Below the pieces are notes generated by a model. That model had not been told where the DNA came from, searched no databases, and saw only the letters and a program-made list of their open reading frames with translations. A stretch of DNA of 64,000 nt from Breviolum minutum Mf 1.05b.01 (Eukaryota; Sar; Dinophyceae; Suessiales; Symbiodiniaceae): contig DF239748.1 in the NCBI GenBank assembly GCA_000507305.1, positions 1-64,000 of the forward strand, given 5' to 3'. Shown piece by piece: positions 1 through 8,975 of the stretch. Both the position numbers and the translations under genes were made by a program. The stretch's first letter is position 1, and each line of letters begins with the position of its first letter.

Positions 1-177
1 GAATCAAACAATCAAACAAACACACATTCAATCAAGCGGGGATTGAACCTAAAGTCAATCAAGGTCCATATTTCATTCATTTTTACTGACTGACTAAACA
101 TAATTTACTGACTGACTTGAGCATACTACTTACTATGTATATGTAGTGGCACTGTGACACTGACTGTCTTGATTGTC
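1..177. other. Non-coding flank upstream of first exon
   Basis: This stretch is rich in short direct words (tcaatca, actgactgac, ttgac) of the same kind that fill the introns of the gene that follows. I see no open frame. It may be an intron or promoter-proximal sequence of the gene, because the same TGAC words mark later introns. No TATA box or spliced-leader acceptor could be picked out with confidence. Confidence 0.4.
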
Positions 178-482
178 ATGTCGGATGAAGAAGTTGCTAC
201 TGATGATGTTTGGGTCCAGCCGGACGACCCACTTCTCAAAGTTGCAGAGTGCAGGACTTTGGTGTTTCAGGAGCCAGACTGGCTCTCGAAGGTTGCTTAT
301 GAAAAATTGATTCCGCAGGAACCTGGTGATCCTGAACTTTATTGGGACTTGGCCTATGTCTTTGATGAATTTCGTGCGGTTGAAGATCATCTTACTTCAG
401 GCAAGTTTGTTAGCATGTTCAAAGTGATGGCCATCAAAGAAGAGCTCACCGGTGATTTGCATCTTCGTGGGACAATTGAAAG
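178..482 (+). CDS. Exon 1: acidic N-terminal segment, unknown family
   Basis: The first ATG at 178 opens a frame beginning MSDEEVATDD and ending near GTIER. Its roughly 100 residues are acidic and rich in Trp and Pro (VWVQPDDP, LYWDLAYVFDEF) with no signal peptide or membrane segment. The frame runs on to 522, but the sequence after 482 becomes intron-like. A donor AG|GTGCTG at 482/483 leaves phase 2 and joins to an acceptor CCAG at 631-634. The ATG is preferred because the upstream sequence is TGAC-rich and non-coding, although an earlier exon outside the window is possible. No known domain is recognised. Confidence 0.55.
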
Positions 483-634
483 GTGCTGCTCTTGTTCTTT
501 TGAACTGATTCATGTCATTTAAAATTTTTATTCTGATTCTGATTCAAATTTACATTGAGAATGTTGGAGTCATTGTCTTCTCTTTCCAATTCGCTGTACA
601 CACTGTGACACTGATTTGACATTGACCTGACCAG

Positions 635-1199
635 GCAAGGTGCCCTAGATGCAAATTGCTGCAGCACAAGATTGCTCATCATGTGGCTCTTCCAAGTTGT
701 TGACAAGACCAGAAAGGACCGAAAGGCTGAGGTGGCTATGAACTATCTGAAGTCTATTGCTGTCAAATGCACTGGTTTAGCCCATGAACATGGAGGGATT
801 GACATTGACACAGACTCGAATCTTCAGGTGACATCCGGCGGTTGCGTTATCGGATTGCAACAATATGCAATGAACTTGCATTCCTTGGTAGCAAGGTCGT
901 GGAAATTACAATGGGATTCAATGGCTCCTTTGCTCACAACTGATTGGCAGTCTGAACAATTGCCATTGCTGGATGTAATCACCTTTTTGACAAGCGCTAG
1001 GAAGTTCAGGAGGAAGCAGGGGAAGAAGCCTTGGGACCGGCAACGGTCAGGCATTGAGCTGGCCAAGGTCATAGGCATTTTCATTGGCTTCCTGCGTAAT
1101 GTGCTCCACCTGTACCTCTGGGGGTTTTACCTGTTGCGGGCTGACCCATCACCCTACAATCAACAAGTACCCTCAAGAAGGATGAGCGGCAGGCTTTAG
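635..1199 (+). CDS. Exon 2: possible zinc-ribbon start followed by unknown segment, frame broken
   Basis: After the acceptor at 634 two frames compete. One gives CPRCKLLQHKIAHHVALPSC, a CxxC...H...HH...C pattern that looks like a zinc-binding module, but stops near 700. The other stays open from 636 to 1199 and carries KAEVAMNYLKS, a basic KFRRKQGKKPWDRQR stretch and a hydrophobic run near 1070-1130. Joining the two would need a one-base shift near 700, and a second shift near 1150-1170 is needed to enter exon 3. No intron fits in those gaps. I read this as a frame-damaged exon. The function is unknown. Confidence 0.45.
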
Positions 1200-2248
1200 G
1201 GGCTGAAACTAACATTTTGTGTAAGGATTACAGTTTTAAAATCCAAGTTGATGTCAACTCATCAATGACTCAGACTCACGTTGTGTTACGCCCTTTCAGG
1301 CAAAGGCCTATTGACAGTGACATTGAGGAGGGCGACAATGGGGACAGTCAACAGCCCAGACGAAAAATGCATATAGAACAAATCTATGATTACCTGCAAG
1401 ATGCAGTTGCAACAGGTGTGAGCATGAGTTCTTTAGCAGAGATCCGCAAAAGAGAGAACCATGGAGGAGTGAAGTCAGGTTCTGTGAACTTCTGGCAGCG
1501 CAAGTGTTTACAAATGTCCTTTGACCAGACAAAGCCGATATTTGAAGGGAGCAATGCCATACACCTGGTCACTGATGAGTCAACACATGGTGGCTACCAT
1601 GTAATGGTCACATGCTTCTTCAACCCAATTCAAGGCATTGGGTGCATGGGCACTTGCCAAGAAATGTGGCCTGCCAAAATTGTCACTCCTGGAGAATTTC
1701 AGGTGACGAGTGAAATTGCCCGTGCACTAGCCCGACGAGAAGCTGAACGTGTTTCCGCTTACAAAGTGATTCAAGCAATTAGCTATCAATTGGACTTGAT
1801 CACTTCAGGAAGGCTCACTATGGAGTCATTCAAGATGTCTCAGAGTGAAAGTATCCTTGTTACCCCTCTCAAACCTGGTGACACTAGGTGGGTATCTGGG
1901 CAGGAAATCTTTGTGCAATATGCTGGGACTGCGGTTGCTGCTACTTTCAGATGTGCAATTGACTGTCACCGGCCAATGCTCATCTCACTCATGGACCAGT
2001 CGGCGACAAACATGGCAGCGGCTTCATACCTTCAATCAAAAGGATTTAATTGCTCAATGCAGTGGGACAAGATCCATAGACTTGTTCGAGACATTAAGCT
2101 TTCTCAGGAGGCTTCTGATGAGAAATGCCTGGTAAAAAGCCACCTTGCGTCCATGTACCTGTTTGGCATCAACTACCGTCCGTTCGGCTCTGGCGGTTTC
2201 TTCAGGGAAAAGCAGGCCATTGTCGCCAGTTTTTTTGAAACTGAGTCA
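1145..2248 (+). CDS. Exon 3: large unknown domain, weak transposase-like feature
   Basis: The frame is open from about 1145 to 2275 and gives roughly 365 residues. It includes a charged stretch (RQRPIDSDIEEGDNGD), a core with HLVTDESTHGG near 1562-1590, and a C-terminal block GINYRPFGSGGFFREKQ near 2166-2215. The core VTDES recalls the first Asp of some DDE transposases, but I cannot identify the remaining catalytic residues. The exon most likely ends at 2248, where TCA|GTGGTG gives a phase-0 donor. The next exon starts after AAG at 2403 in the same phase, joining ETES to MSPIFQKH. The intron of 155 bp holds ttgacttgacttgacattgg. Confidence 0.55.
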
Positions 2249-2403
2249 GTGGTGCTTTGGCATAAATTAAGTTAATTTTTATCATATTTGATCATTGTCA
2301 AATTGTCATTGTCATTGTTTCAACATTTTTCAAAACTTGACTTGACTTGACATTGGCATGACACTGACTGTTGCTGTTTACTTACTTTTGTTTTGGAACT
2401 AAG

Positions 2404-3663
2404 ATGTCTCCTATATTTCAAAAACATTGTCACCGTGTGGCTGATGACCTGGATATGCCGGCAGATTCAATGGAAGATCAAGAAGCAGTTTTCAATGCCT
2501 TGGCCAGCCTCAACTCGTGGTCTCGGAAAGATGCATTTCCAAGAGGAAGTCGTTGGTTTTCTTGGCATGAATGTGCTCATAGGGGGCTGGCGGAGTGGCA
2601 TGGTAGCAGGCTGCTCTTTGAGCACTACTTTGGTGAAGAAGTATGTGACCCTGATGAACCAAATGCTGGCGCCGACTCTGGGTTGAAGAATGCCTACCTT
2701 TGCCTGTCGGAAGAGAACTGGGAAAATGTAGTAGTTATGCTTGAGTGTGAAAGACCACTTTGGTCGTGGTACACCGGTCAGATCCAGAACATCAAAACTG
2801 GACAGGATTCATTCCTATACTATGCCAACATGGCCACCACCTGGGATAGTGACTTCCAACTGATGGAATTGGCAAGTTTGCTTGGTCGGAGAAGCTGTGA
2901 AGTTTTTGAAAAGGCCAGTTATTGGAGTCGAGACCTGCCAGCTTTGGGGAGAAAGATTTTCAAGTTTGTCACCAGCCTGATGGGACACAGGGCCAGCAGT
3001 CTGAGTAAGCACTCAGCTCCTCCGTTTTGCTGGGCAGAGCTCATTTTTCCAAATGATTGTGACATTGACACTGTCTTGGGATTGATGCGCCAAGACTGGA
3101 AAAGGCTGCTTGCTTTGGAACAGTCTGTTGTTGCAGGAGCTCAGGAGCTTGCGGAGTTTTTGAGGTTGTGCCTGGACCCATGTTCAAGAATCATGGTTCA
3201 GGCATTTGAAACCTACTCCTTCCAAATGGCTGAGGGGCCATTTGTGATTTTAAGGCAGCTCTTTGGCAACATGCCAGATGCGAAACTGGTTGAAGATACC
3301 CACCAACGGGTCCGGGTTTCCCAAAAGAAGCAACCAAACAAGTCCTTGACCATGGGTCAAATCCAACAAGTTGTCAATGACTCCAACGTATGGGAGAGCC
3401 GTGGTGTTGAAGTCTTGGGCAAAGTGTCAAAAGAATTTTTCTGCAGTAAATGGCGGAGGACTTCTGACAAGTTCAAGACCAGAAGGCTTTGTTCTCCTCG
3501 TGGCCACAAGCTTGCGAAACATTTCAGCAAAATCATGAGTGACAAGTCTGGGAAAGATTGGCTCAGTCTCAGTGAGACAAATTTGACGAAAGCAATTGCT
3601 GGCTGGCACTGGCTTCGAATTTACACTGAGAAGAAGCTCAACCGATCCGGAGTGCTGCTTAAG
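2404..3663 (+). CDS. Exon 4: largest unknown domain, Trp/His/Cys-rich
   Basis: This is a 420-codon exon entirely open in one frame. Features seen are RWFSWHECAHRGLAEWHG near 2550-2600, PFCWAELIF near 3020, a Gly-poor helical C-terminal half, DAKLVEDTHQRVRVSQKK near 3275-3330, and a basic end (KWRRTSDKFKTRRLCSPRG). It begins after acceptor AAG at 2401-2403 and ends with AAG|GTCTTG at 3663, both phase 0. Downstream exon 5 continues in frame as K|DGMINIVAQPG. The even composition and length make it the best-supported coding part of the window. I do not recognise the family. By position it should form the catalytic or structural core. Confidence 0.65.
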
Positions 3664-3801
3664 GTCTTGTGAATTAAAATTGTTTGTATATTTATTAGTC
3701 AGTTACCCCACAAGACCGGTTTTAAAGGACATTTTAATTTCAAGATTTGCAGATTGACTCATTTTTTTGACTTGATTCATTTTGACCTCTGTCACCTGCA
3801 G

Positions 3802-4470
3802 GATGGCATGATCAACATTGTGGCCCAGCCAGGAATGGTCATCAAGCGGTTTGACGACGAGGACAATCAGTATTATTTGATCATTTCACAGCAAAGGTAT
3901 GCAATTCTGGCATGGCCGCTTCTTGTCCACATGAATTTTGAATCTGTGAAGATGCAACTGGATTGCTCACAATGGGCGAAGGTGAATGTGTTGAACCTCT
4001 ACAACATTGAGTGTTGGCAATGTGTTCCTTGCATTCCGATGTTTGATGACATCGTTGGCGCTCACCTTGTGGTTTCAGGACCCTCTGAATCAATTGTCAA
4101 GAACAGCCTCAGGACTCCAAAAGGATTTGTTTTCAACGACCTCGTGTTTTTGGCTGACCACTTCAGGGTTGTTGACAATGCCAAGAACAAATCAAGACAA
4201 CATCTCTTGTCTGCTTTGGCTGATTTTTTCTCAGAGGGAGACCAAGAGTTCATTGACACTGTCACGAAAAAAATCAAAAAAGAGCAGGAAGAAGAAAATG
4301 TCAATGTCACTGTGACCGCTGAGGATCTTCTCATTGATCAGTTACTGGCAGGTATTGAACAAAGTGAATTGAAAGATTTTCAGTCGTTGAAGCCAAAAGA
4401 GGGCAAACAAAAGGCAGCTGAAGTGGCACAGTGGAGGCAATGGTATGCCGAAAAGGTTAAAGAAGTGAAA
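3802..4470 (+). CDS. Exon 5: unknown beta-rich domain with charged helical tail
   Basis: The exon starts right after CTGCAG at 3796-3801 and reads DGMINIVAQPGMVIKRFDDED, then a Cys-containing stretch (NIECWQCVPCIPMF). It ends in a long charged, probably helical tail (KKIKKEQEEENV, QWRQWYAEKVKEVK). It follows exon 4 in phase 0 across a 138-bp intron. The 3' end is uncertain. AAA|GTGTCT at 4470/4471 or GAA|GTGAAA at 4464/4465 would join in phase 0 to an acceptor at 4553; alternatively a GA donor at 4478 joins the acceptor at 4590. Function unknown. Confidence 0.6.
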
Positions 4471-4553
4471 GTGTCTTGATTTGACAATTGAGTGCAGTCT
4501 TTTACTTTTAAATTTTTAATTCTGGCCAGGAATTTCTGTTAATAGTCAGTTAG

Positions 4554-4865
4554 GGAATTCGGACTACAAATGTAACATTCAGACACTCAGACTATTTTGC
4601 ACCCAAGGCAAAAAAAGCGAAGAAAGAAGAAAAGAAAAAAGGAAAAGGGAAAGGCAGAGGAAAAGGGAAAAAGGGCAAGGGAAAGGGAAAAGGCAAAGGA
4701 AAAAGAAAGGCTGACCGTTCAGAAGATGATGAAGCTTCAAAAAGGAGAAGAGATGGAGAAGTCGATGACATGGAAATTCCTGACGAACAACATGGCGGCA
4801 TTGAAGAAGTTGAAGTTGTTCCACAGGACCTGCAGTCTACGAGTCTACTCACATTTATTTTATAT
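4554..4865 (+). CDS. Exon 6: Lys/Gly-rich basic linker then acidic tail
   Basis: The frame here has no usable start codon and is easily missed. It reads TTNVTFRHSDYFAPKAKK, then about 30 residues of alternating Lys and Gly (KGKGKGRGKGKK), then RKADRSEDDEASKRRRDGEV and an acidic IEEVEVV segment. The Lys/Gly block followed by KRRR looks like a nuclear-localisation or nucleic-acid-binding linker, which is inference. The exon ends at TAT|GTAAAT (4865/4866), phase 0, and the 95-bp intron ends with GCCAG at 4960. The start could instead be 4591, depending on the acceptor used. The overlapping plus-frame beginning at 4597 is the wrong frame. Confidence 0.5.
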
Positions 4866-4960
4866 GTAAATGATTGTTACAGCAGTCTGACATGTGTGTG
4901 TTGGTTTTATTAGACTGTGACTGTAGTTGTTCTCTTTACTTTTGAATCCGCCACTGCCAG

Positions 4961-5708
4961 GACCAGCAGTTTGACATTGACAATGACAATGACGTTGACA
5001 ACAACGAGATTGACACTCAGGCTCCAGAAATTGACCCAGCAGTAGCAATTGCTGATCCAGGCGCTCGTCTTGAAGAGATTCAAGATGGTCTTGAGGAAGA
5101 GCCTGCTGCTGGTGCAGAAGTCGAAGAGGAAGTTGCTGCTGGCCTTGAGGCCCCACCAGTGGCCCTCCCAGAGATTGCCGCTGAACATGAGATTCCAGAA
5201 GCAGTTGAAGTTGATGTCGCCGAACCAGCTGGCTCAGCTGGCGAACCAGCTGGCTCAGCTGCTCCTAGTGATCAGAACGAGGTGGCTGTCCCAGCACCAG
5301 TCCCGCCTGTTCCTGGCCTTCCTCGTCTTCGTGTACATGCCTCGCCACGTCAGATTTTGGAGCAGGCCAGTCCAAATTCTACCTTCACCCTTGGCATCAA
5401 CCACAATGATCACCGCTTCTATGTCAAATGCAAAGTCAAGGCAGCAGATGATGACAGGCTGGTTTCCCCATACCAAAATCAAAGCTTTTCCAAGACGTTC
5501 TACTTGGAAACACCTGGAAACTGGGAACAGACCCTTGCTGATGTCCATGATCATTGCTGGCGCAAATGGGAACTTATAAAGTCTGACTATCCTGCGGACA
5601 AAGAGGTACAAGTACCTGGAAGGGTGCCTGATTATGTCATTGACCAGATGAGACCTCACATGGCAGATAAAATTCCTGCCCGCAAGGAGTACAGCAGTGC
5701 AAGATCAG
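4961..5708 (+). CDS. Exon 7: acidic Ala/Pro/Glu-rich linker plus a compact domain
   Basis: After acceptor GCCAG the frame opens as DQQFDIDNDNDVDNNEID and continues with a long Ala/Glu/Pro-rich low-complexity region. This includes a perfect tandem EPAGSAG repeat near 5222-5255 and a PAPVPPVPGLP hinge. From about 5340 a folded-looking module follows (HASPRQILEQASP, HNDHRFYVKCKVK, NWEQTLADVHDHCWRKWE, PDYVIDQMRPHMAD). The exon ends at TCAG|GTGTAT (5708), phase 1, and joins to 6083 to give SARS|GPQRDED. The linker probably separates the core from the C-terminal methyltransferase-like part. I do not recognise the module. Confidence 0.6.
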
Positions 5709-6082
5709 GTGTATGATAGTCGTTAGTATTTCGCCTTTGAATTTGCTGTGAGTTGTCATTGACATGACTTGTCTTGACTCATTGACATTTATGTTTCACA
5801 CCGTGGGGCCTCAAAGAAGAAAAACGACTGCCAAACAAAATTGATGATTCAGCTGACAGTGACAAGTGTGACAGCTCAGCTTGACTTGCTTTGTGAGTTA
5901 CCCCTGGATATGTTGTCATTGACTGGTGGGTGTTGTCATTTTTTATGTCAAGCAGTTATTAGTGTTACTGTGTTTCCGGCATTTGTCCTTTCCAAATCTA
6001 AAAGGCCATGGTTCTCCGCAGCAATGAGGGTGGCAATTCAACACTCAGGCTGATGCCAATGCGAACCATTGACAAGCCAAAG

Positions 6083-6173
6083 GACCACAGAGGGATGAAG
6101 ATTTCTTTCCGTGGCAGTGGCATGAATTCTACGCCTGCTTTGTCTTTGCCGTGCCAAAGTTCAAATCAAACAG
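6083..6173 (+). CDS. Exon 8: short Trp/Phe-rich exon
   Basis: Translated in the phase left by exon 7, this 91-base segment reads GPQRDEDFFPWQWHEFYACF and then VFAVPKFKSN. It ends AAC AG|GTAGCG (phase 2), which joins exactly to exon 9 as R|CKNQALL. A second, offset frame stays open from 6174 to about 6268 (ITDDEKNKFYKISHLKIRNF) and also ends AAC AG before a GC dinucleotide. A one-base insertion near 6170 in a longer exon, spliced with a GC donor, is therefore an equally good reading. Function unknown. Confidence 0.45.
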
Positions 6174-6401
6174 GTAGCGCTGCAATCACTGATGATGAGA
6201 AGAACAAGTTCTACAAGATCAGCCACCTCAAGATCCGCAATTTCTTGTGCTTTTCCATCTTCAACAGGCTGGGTTTTTTTTTGGAGCAATTCAATGTAAA
6301 AAACATAACTGCCCACCTCCTACTACAAGAACTAGTGAATTGCAAGTGAAATGCTGTTGACAAATTTGTTGTGTGGTTTTTCTTCTTTGATTGCTGAACA
6401 G

Positions 6402-7308
6402 GTGCAAGAATCAGGCTCTCCTTTGCATGTTGTCTAGCCTGATCGGCACTTTCCTTCTTTTTGATGCAGAATTTGGAGAAAATCAAGCGAATCTATTGTG
6501 GATGCCTGTGCTGGCAGAGGTGTACCCGTTCATGAAGAACAAGAGTTTGAGTGAGATGCTGTGCTGCCTCATTGAAAGAAGCCTCTGTAATTGGGAAAAC
6601 TTTTCCCAGAATTCCTTGACTAGGTGTGTGGAGTTTTGCTCAGGATGTGGGAATTTGACAAAGGAGCTTGCTAGAAAGTGGCGTGCCTGTTGTTTCGACA
6701 TCATCTATGACGACAAGGCTCATGACATGTTGACCAAGAATGGATGCAGACTGTATTTAGATGCAGTCGCAAGTTTGGCGCAAAAGGGTTTGATTTGGCT
6801 TGGGGTGCCATGCTCAAGCTGGGTACCTTTGTGCTCGAGTGTTTCAAAACGAAAACCAGAAAATGGATTTCTTGGTGATATGGAGCGATTATTTGTCAAA
6901 ACAGGCAATGCACAAATGGTGATAACCAGCATCATCATGTTCATCGGAGCGCTTCTTGGCCATTGCATCATGCTAGAGCAACCTCTTGGATCTTCGCTCC
7001 CGAAAGTGAAGCCTCTGAGCACTGTGCTGACTTTTTTTAAGATGCACAAATTTGTTACATATGGTGGAGCTTTTGGGGGGCCCTCTGTAAAACCCCTTCA
7101 ACTTTGGGGGACACACCTTTTGTTCAAGAATCTTGAAAGAGAGAGGCCTGATCCCAATCTATTTGAAAATACCTTGGCAACACGGTCAGGTAGTAGTGGA
7201 TTTACCGGTAATCCTGGGTTGCTGGCAGAGTCAGCTGAATACACACCCATGTTTGGTGCGGAAGTGGCTAAGTGTTATGCCAGTGTTTTGTCAACAGCTG
7301 GCTATTAG
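6402..7308 (+). CDS. Exon 9: C-terminal domain resembling a degenerate cytosine-C5 methyltransferase
   Basis: About 300 residues follow the acceptor AACAG at 6401. Near 6628 the frame reads VEFCSGCGNLTKELARKW, matching the FxSGxGxx SAM-binding loop (motif I) of Rossmann methyltransferases. CCFDIIYDD follows where the acidic end of strand 2 is expected. Near 6800 GVPCSSWVPL sits where C5-methyltransferases have the catalytic Pro-Cys, and near 6973 LEQPLGSS sits where they have the ENV motif, here changed to EQP. C5-like activity is inference. The Cys is present, but the ENV Asn is not, and no clear target-recognition domain is seen. The frame stops at TAG 7306-7308. Confidence 0.6.
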
Positions 7309-7468
7309 CCCATTGACATTGACTCGACTCTGACTTGTCACAATTATCTTAATTCAATTGACGCTGACGGAATGTTGCTGTGTGTGCAGGTTTGTCTTCA
7401 CCACTTTTTTGCAACGTTTCCAGTTTCAAATCAACAATTGGTCCTGAATTGGACTTAAGACGTCTTAG

Positions 7469-7633
7469 ACTTATGATCCTTTGTCACAAAAGCTTTGGAA
7501 AAAGATTGAACTGAACAAATATAAAACCTACATGGAACTGTGTGATATTCAAAATGAAATCATGTTTCCGACTCAGCCAGGCTGGAGCGGCCACTGCCTG
7601 TGGAAACCTTGGCCTGGGATAGTTTCACAGTGA
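7469..7633 (+). CDS. Possible further 3' exon of the same locus
   Basis: After a TCTTAG acceptor at 7468, 54 codons are open in one frame (YDPLSQKLWKKIELNKYKTY, then MFPTQPGWSGHCLWKPWP) and end at TGA 7631-7633. Composition is protein-like, unlike the TGAC-rich sequence before it. If exon 9 used a donor at AGT|GTTTTG (7284/7285), the two would join in phase 0 and exon 9 would lose its last eight codons. Otherwise this is a 3'-UTR fossil or the start of another copy. The family is not recognised. Confidence 0.4.
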   Translation, partial: TYDPLSQKLWKKIELNKYKTYMELCDIQNEIMFPTQPGWSGHCLWKPWPGIVSQ

Positions 7634-7972
7634 TGATTTTTTTGTCAGACATGCCATGACATTGATGATATGACAACTATGTGTTTGAAGCTGTGTGAAC
7701 TGACGTTGGCATTGGAGATTGAAAATTGAAATTGGCAATGTTTAAATGATGTTGAGGTGCACATATGTTACACTGCCTGAAGCTGGGTTGTTTCACTTGT
7801 AGCCAGTCTTGCGATGCTTCGGATGGGATAAACTTGGGTTGAAAAAAGTGCCTTGGTACGGTTCTATAGACAGTGAACCTTTGATTTGTTTCAGGTATTG
7901 AATTGTCAATGACTCATTGTGACATGACTGTTGACAATGTCAATGACAATGTCACTGTCAACAACAAACCAT
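7634..7972. other. Intergenic 3' flank, no gene seen
   Basis: Sequence after the last plus-strand exon is AT-rich with scattered tgacat and attgaaattg words and no open frame of note. It leads into the tandem repeats that separate plus-strand from minus-strand coding. Confidence 0.4.
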
Positions 7973-8040
7973 TGTCAATGTCAAGTCAATGTCAAGTCAA
8001 TGTCAAGTCAATGTCAAGTCAATGTCAGTCAGTCAGTGTC
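7973..8040. repeat. 11-bp TGAC-type tandem repeat
   Basis: About five near-perfect copies of gtcaatgtcaa are followed by cagtcagtcag. The same words occur singly in every intron of the upstream gene (for example near 2290-2365 and 5750-5785), so this array looks like an expanded form of a general intron or spacer word. Confidence 0.85.
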
Positions 8041-8179
8041 ACTTCAAAGTCGCTGTAATGCCAATCATGTACATCAGATGTTGATCAAGATTTGTTTGTC
8101 TGTGTGATGAAACTGCTTGCAACTTCATGTCTCCATATTTTTGACCTTGTCTTTCCTTTGGCCTTCACTTGTTTTTTTG

Positions 8180-8397
8180 ATGTTTCCCTGCTGTCCTGTT
8201 TTTTCCTTTCATATTTTCCTTTCATAATCTTTCATTTTCTTTCATTTTCCTTTCATATTCCTTTCATTTTCCTTTCATTTTCTTTCATTTTCCTTTCATT
8301 TTCTTTCATTTTCCTTTTATGTTCCTTTCATTTTCTTTCATTTTCCTTTCATTTTCTTTCATTTTCTTTCATTTTCCTTTTATTTTCCTTTTAACTT
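8180..8397. repeat. Pyrimidine-rich tandem repeat (TTTCATTTTCC type)
   Basis: More than 200 bp consist of mixed 10- and 12-bp units such as tttcattttcc and tttcattttc, giving a strongly asymmetric strand that is almost all T and C on the plus strand. It lies between the last plus-strand exon and the first minus-strand stop codon. Apparent Phe/Ser/Leu-rich translations of it are low-complexity artefacts. Confidence 0.85.
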
Positions 8398-8527
8398 AAT
8401 TAAAATAATGCATCAATAACAAAACCCTCCTGATCTAAACCCTACTGATTGAAGGTCTGTTTTACTTTTGCTGATAAGATAAATGATATGATTAGGTGAT
8501 GGTCCCCCACCAACCCCCTTAGATCAT

Positions 8528-8682
8528 TTATTTCAATTGGATGTAAATCGCCTCATCCACGATTTCAGCCAAGGTGCCATACACTCAAGGGCTGACCGTT
8601 GGGCATGTAATTCCCTGTCTCGTTGATGCCTGCGATTCGCGAAAAACCCAGGATGAAGTGATGCCCAAAATTGCGCAAGAAT
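8528..8682 (-). CDS. Terminal exon of a minus-strand gene, one frame break
   Basis: On the minus strand an acceptor CCCAG is followed by FLRNFGHHFILGFSRIAGIN and ETGNYMPNGQPL, with G or C at most third positions. The continuation VYGTLAEIVDEAIYIQLK then stop TAA (8528-8530) is equally codon-biased but lies one base out of phase, near 8586. Either a one-base insertion has damaged the gene, the assembly has an indel, or a donor at 8596 (G|GTCAGC) ends the exon first. The product is not recognised. The opposite strand is also open here, but it has no good acceptor-donor pair. Confidence 0.45.
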
Positions 8683-8925
8683 CTGGGACCGCACCACACC
8701 TTTTTTCCACAACATTGGGGTGTTGACGTTCTTGCGAGGTTAACATTATGTGGCTTTCCATGTGGTCCAGTGAAGGGAACATCAATCTTGAGGATCTTTC
8801 ACCCAGCTTGAGGATCAGTGTTCAAAAAATCAAGTACAAATGAAATCAACAACCATTTGTATAATTGATATCTATAGAAAAATGATACCTGGCCATCAGC
8901 ATTTCTGCAATGTAAAACACAACTA

Positions 8926-8975
8926 CTATTATATATATATATAATAATATATATATTATATACATATCGTAGGTA
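8926..8975. repeat. TA-dinucleotide tract
   Basis: A run of alternating T and A (tatatatata, ataatatatata) can fold on itself. Similar tracts recur near 17310-17335, 23385-23396, 23507-23520, 33200-33212, 41336-41390, 46852-46866, 58783-58797, 59076-59090, 61231-61246, 61304-61322 and 61658-61674. No gene content. Confidence 0.8.

Larger units (their letters stand above)
178..7633 (+). mobile_element. Possible repeated or transposon-like multi-exon element (whole locus)
   Basis: The locus is a single plus-strand series of exons separated by short introns of about 80-375 bp that carry TGAC-rich words. The combined product exceeds 1,500 residues and ends in a methyltransferase-like domain. A segment of exon 3 (VTDESTHGG, near 1568) loosely recalls the first catalytic Asp region of hAT-like transposases, and large exon 4 is rich in Trp, His and Cys like many transposase cores. 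No terminal inverted repeat or target-site duplication is visible, so calling it mobile is inference. Frame breaks near 700, 1160 and 6170 suggest a decayed copy or residual sequence errors. Alternatively it is an ordinary host gene of a dinoflagellate-expanded family. Confidence 0.3.

Noticed and set aside
4597..4869. Plus-strand Lys/Arg-rich frame starting at 4597
   Set aside because: The neighbouring frame gives the Lys/Gly block plus a sensible acidic tail, and joins exon 7 in phase.
8092..8394. Phe/Ser/Leu-rich plus-strand frame
   Set aside because: Translation of the pyrimidine-rich tandem repeat; no natural composition.
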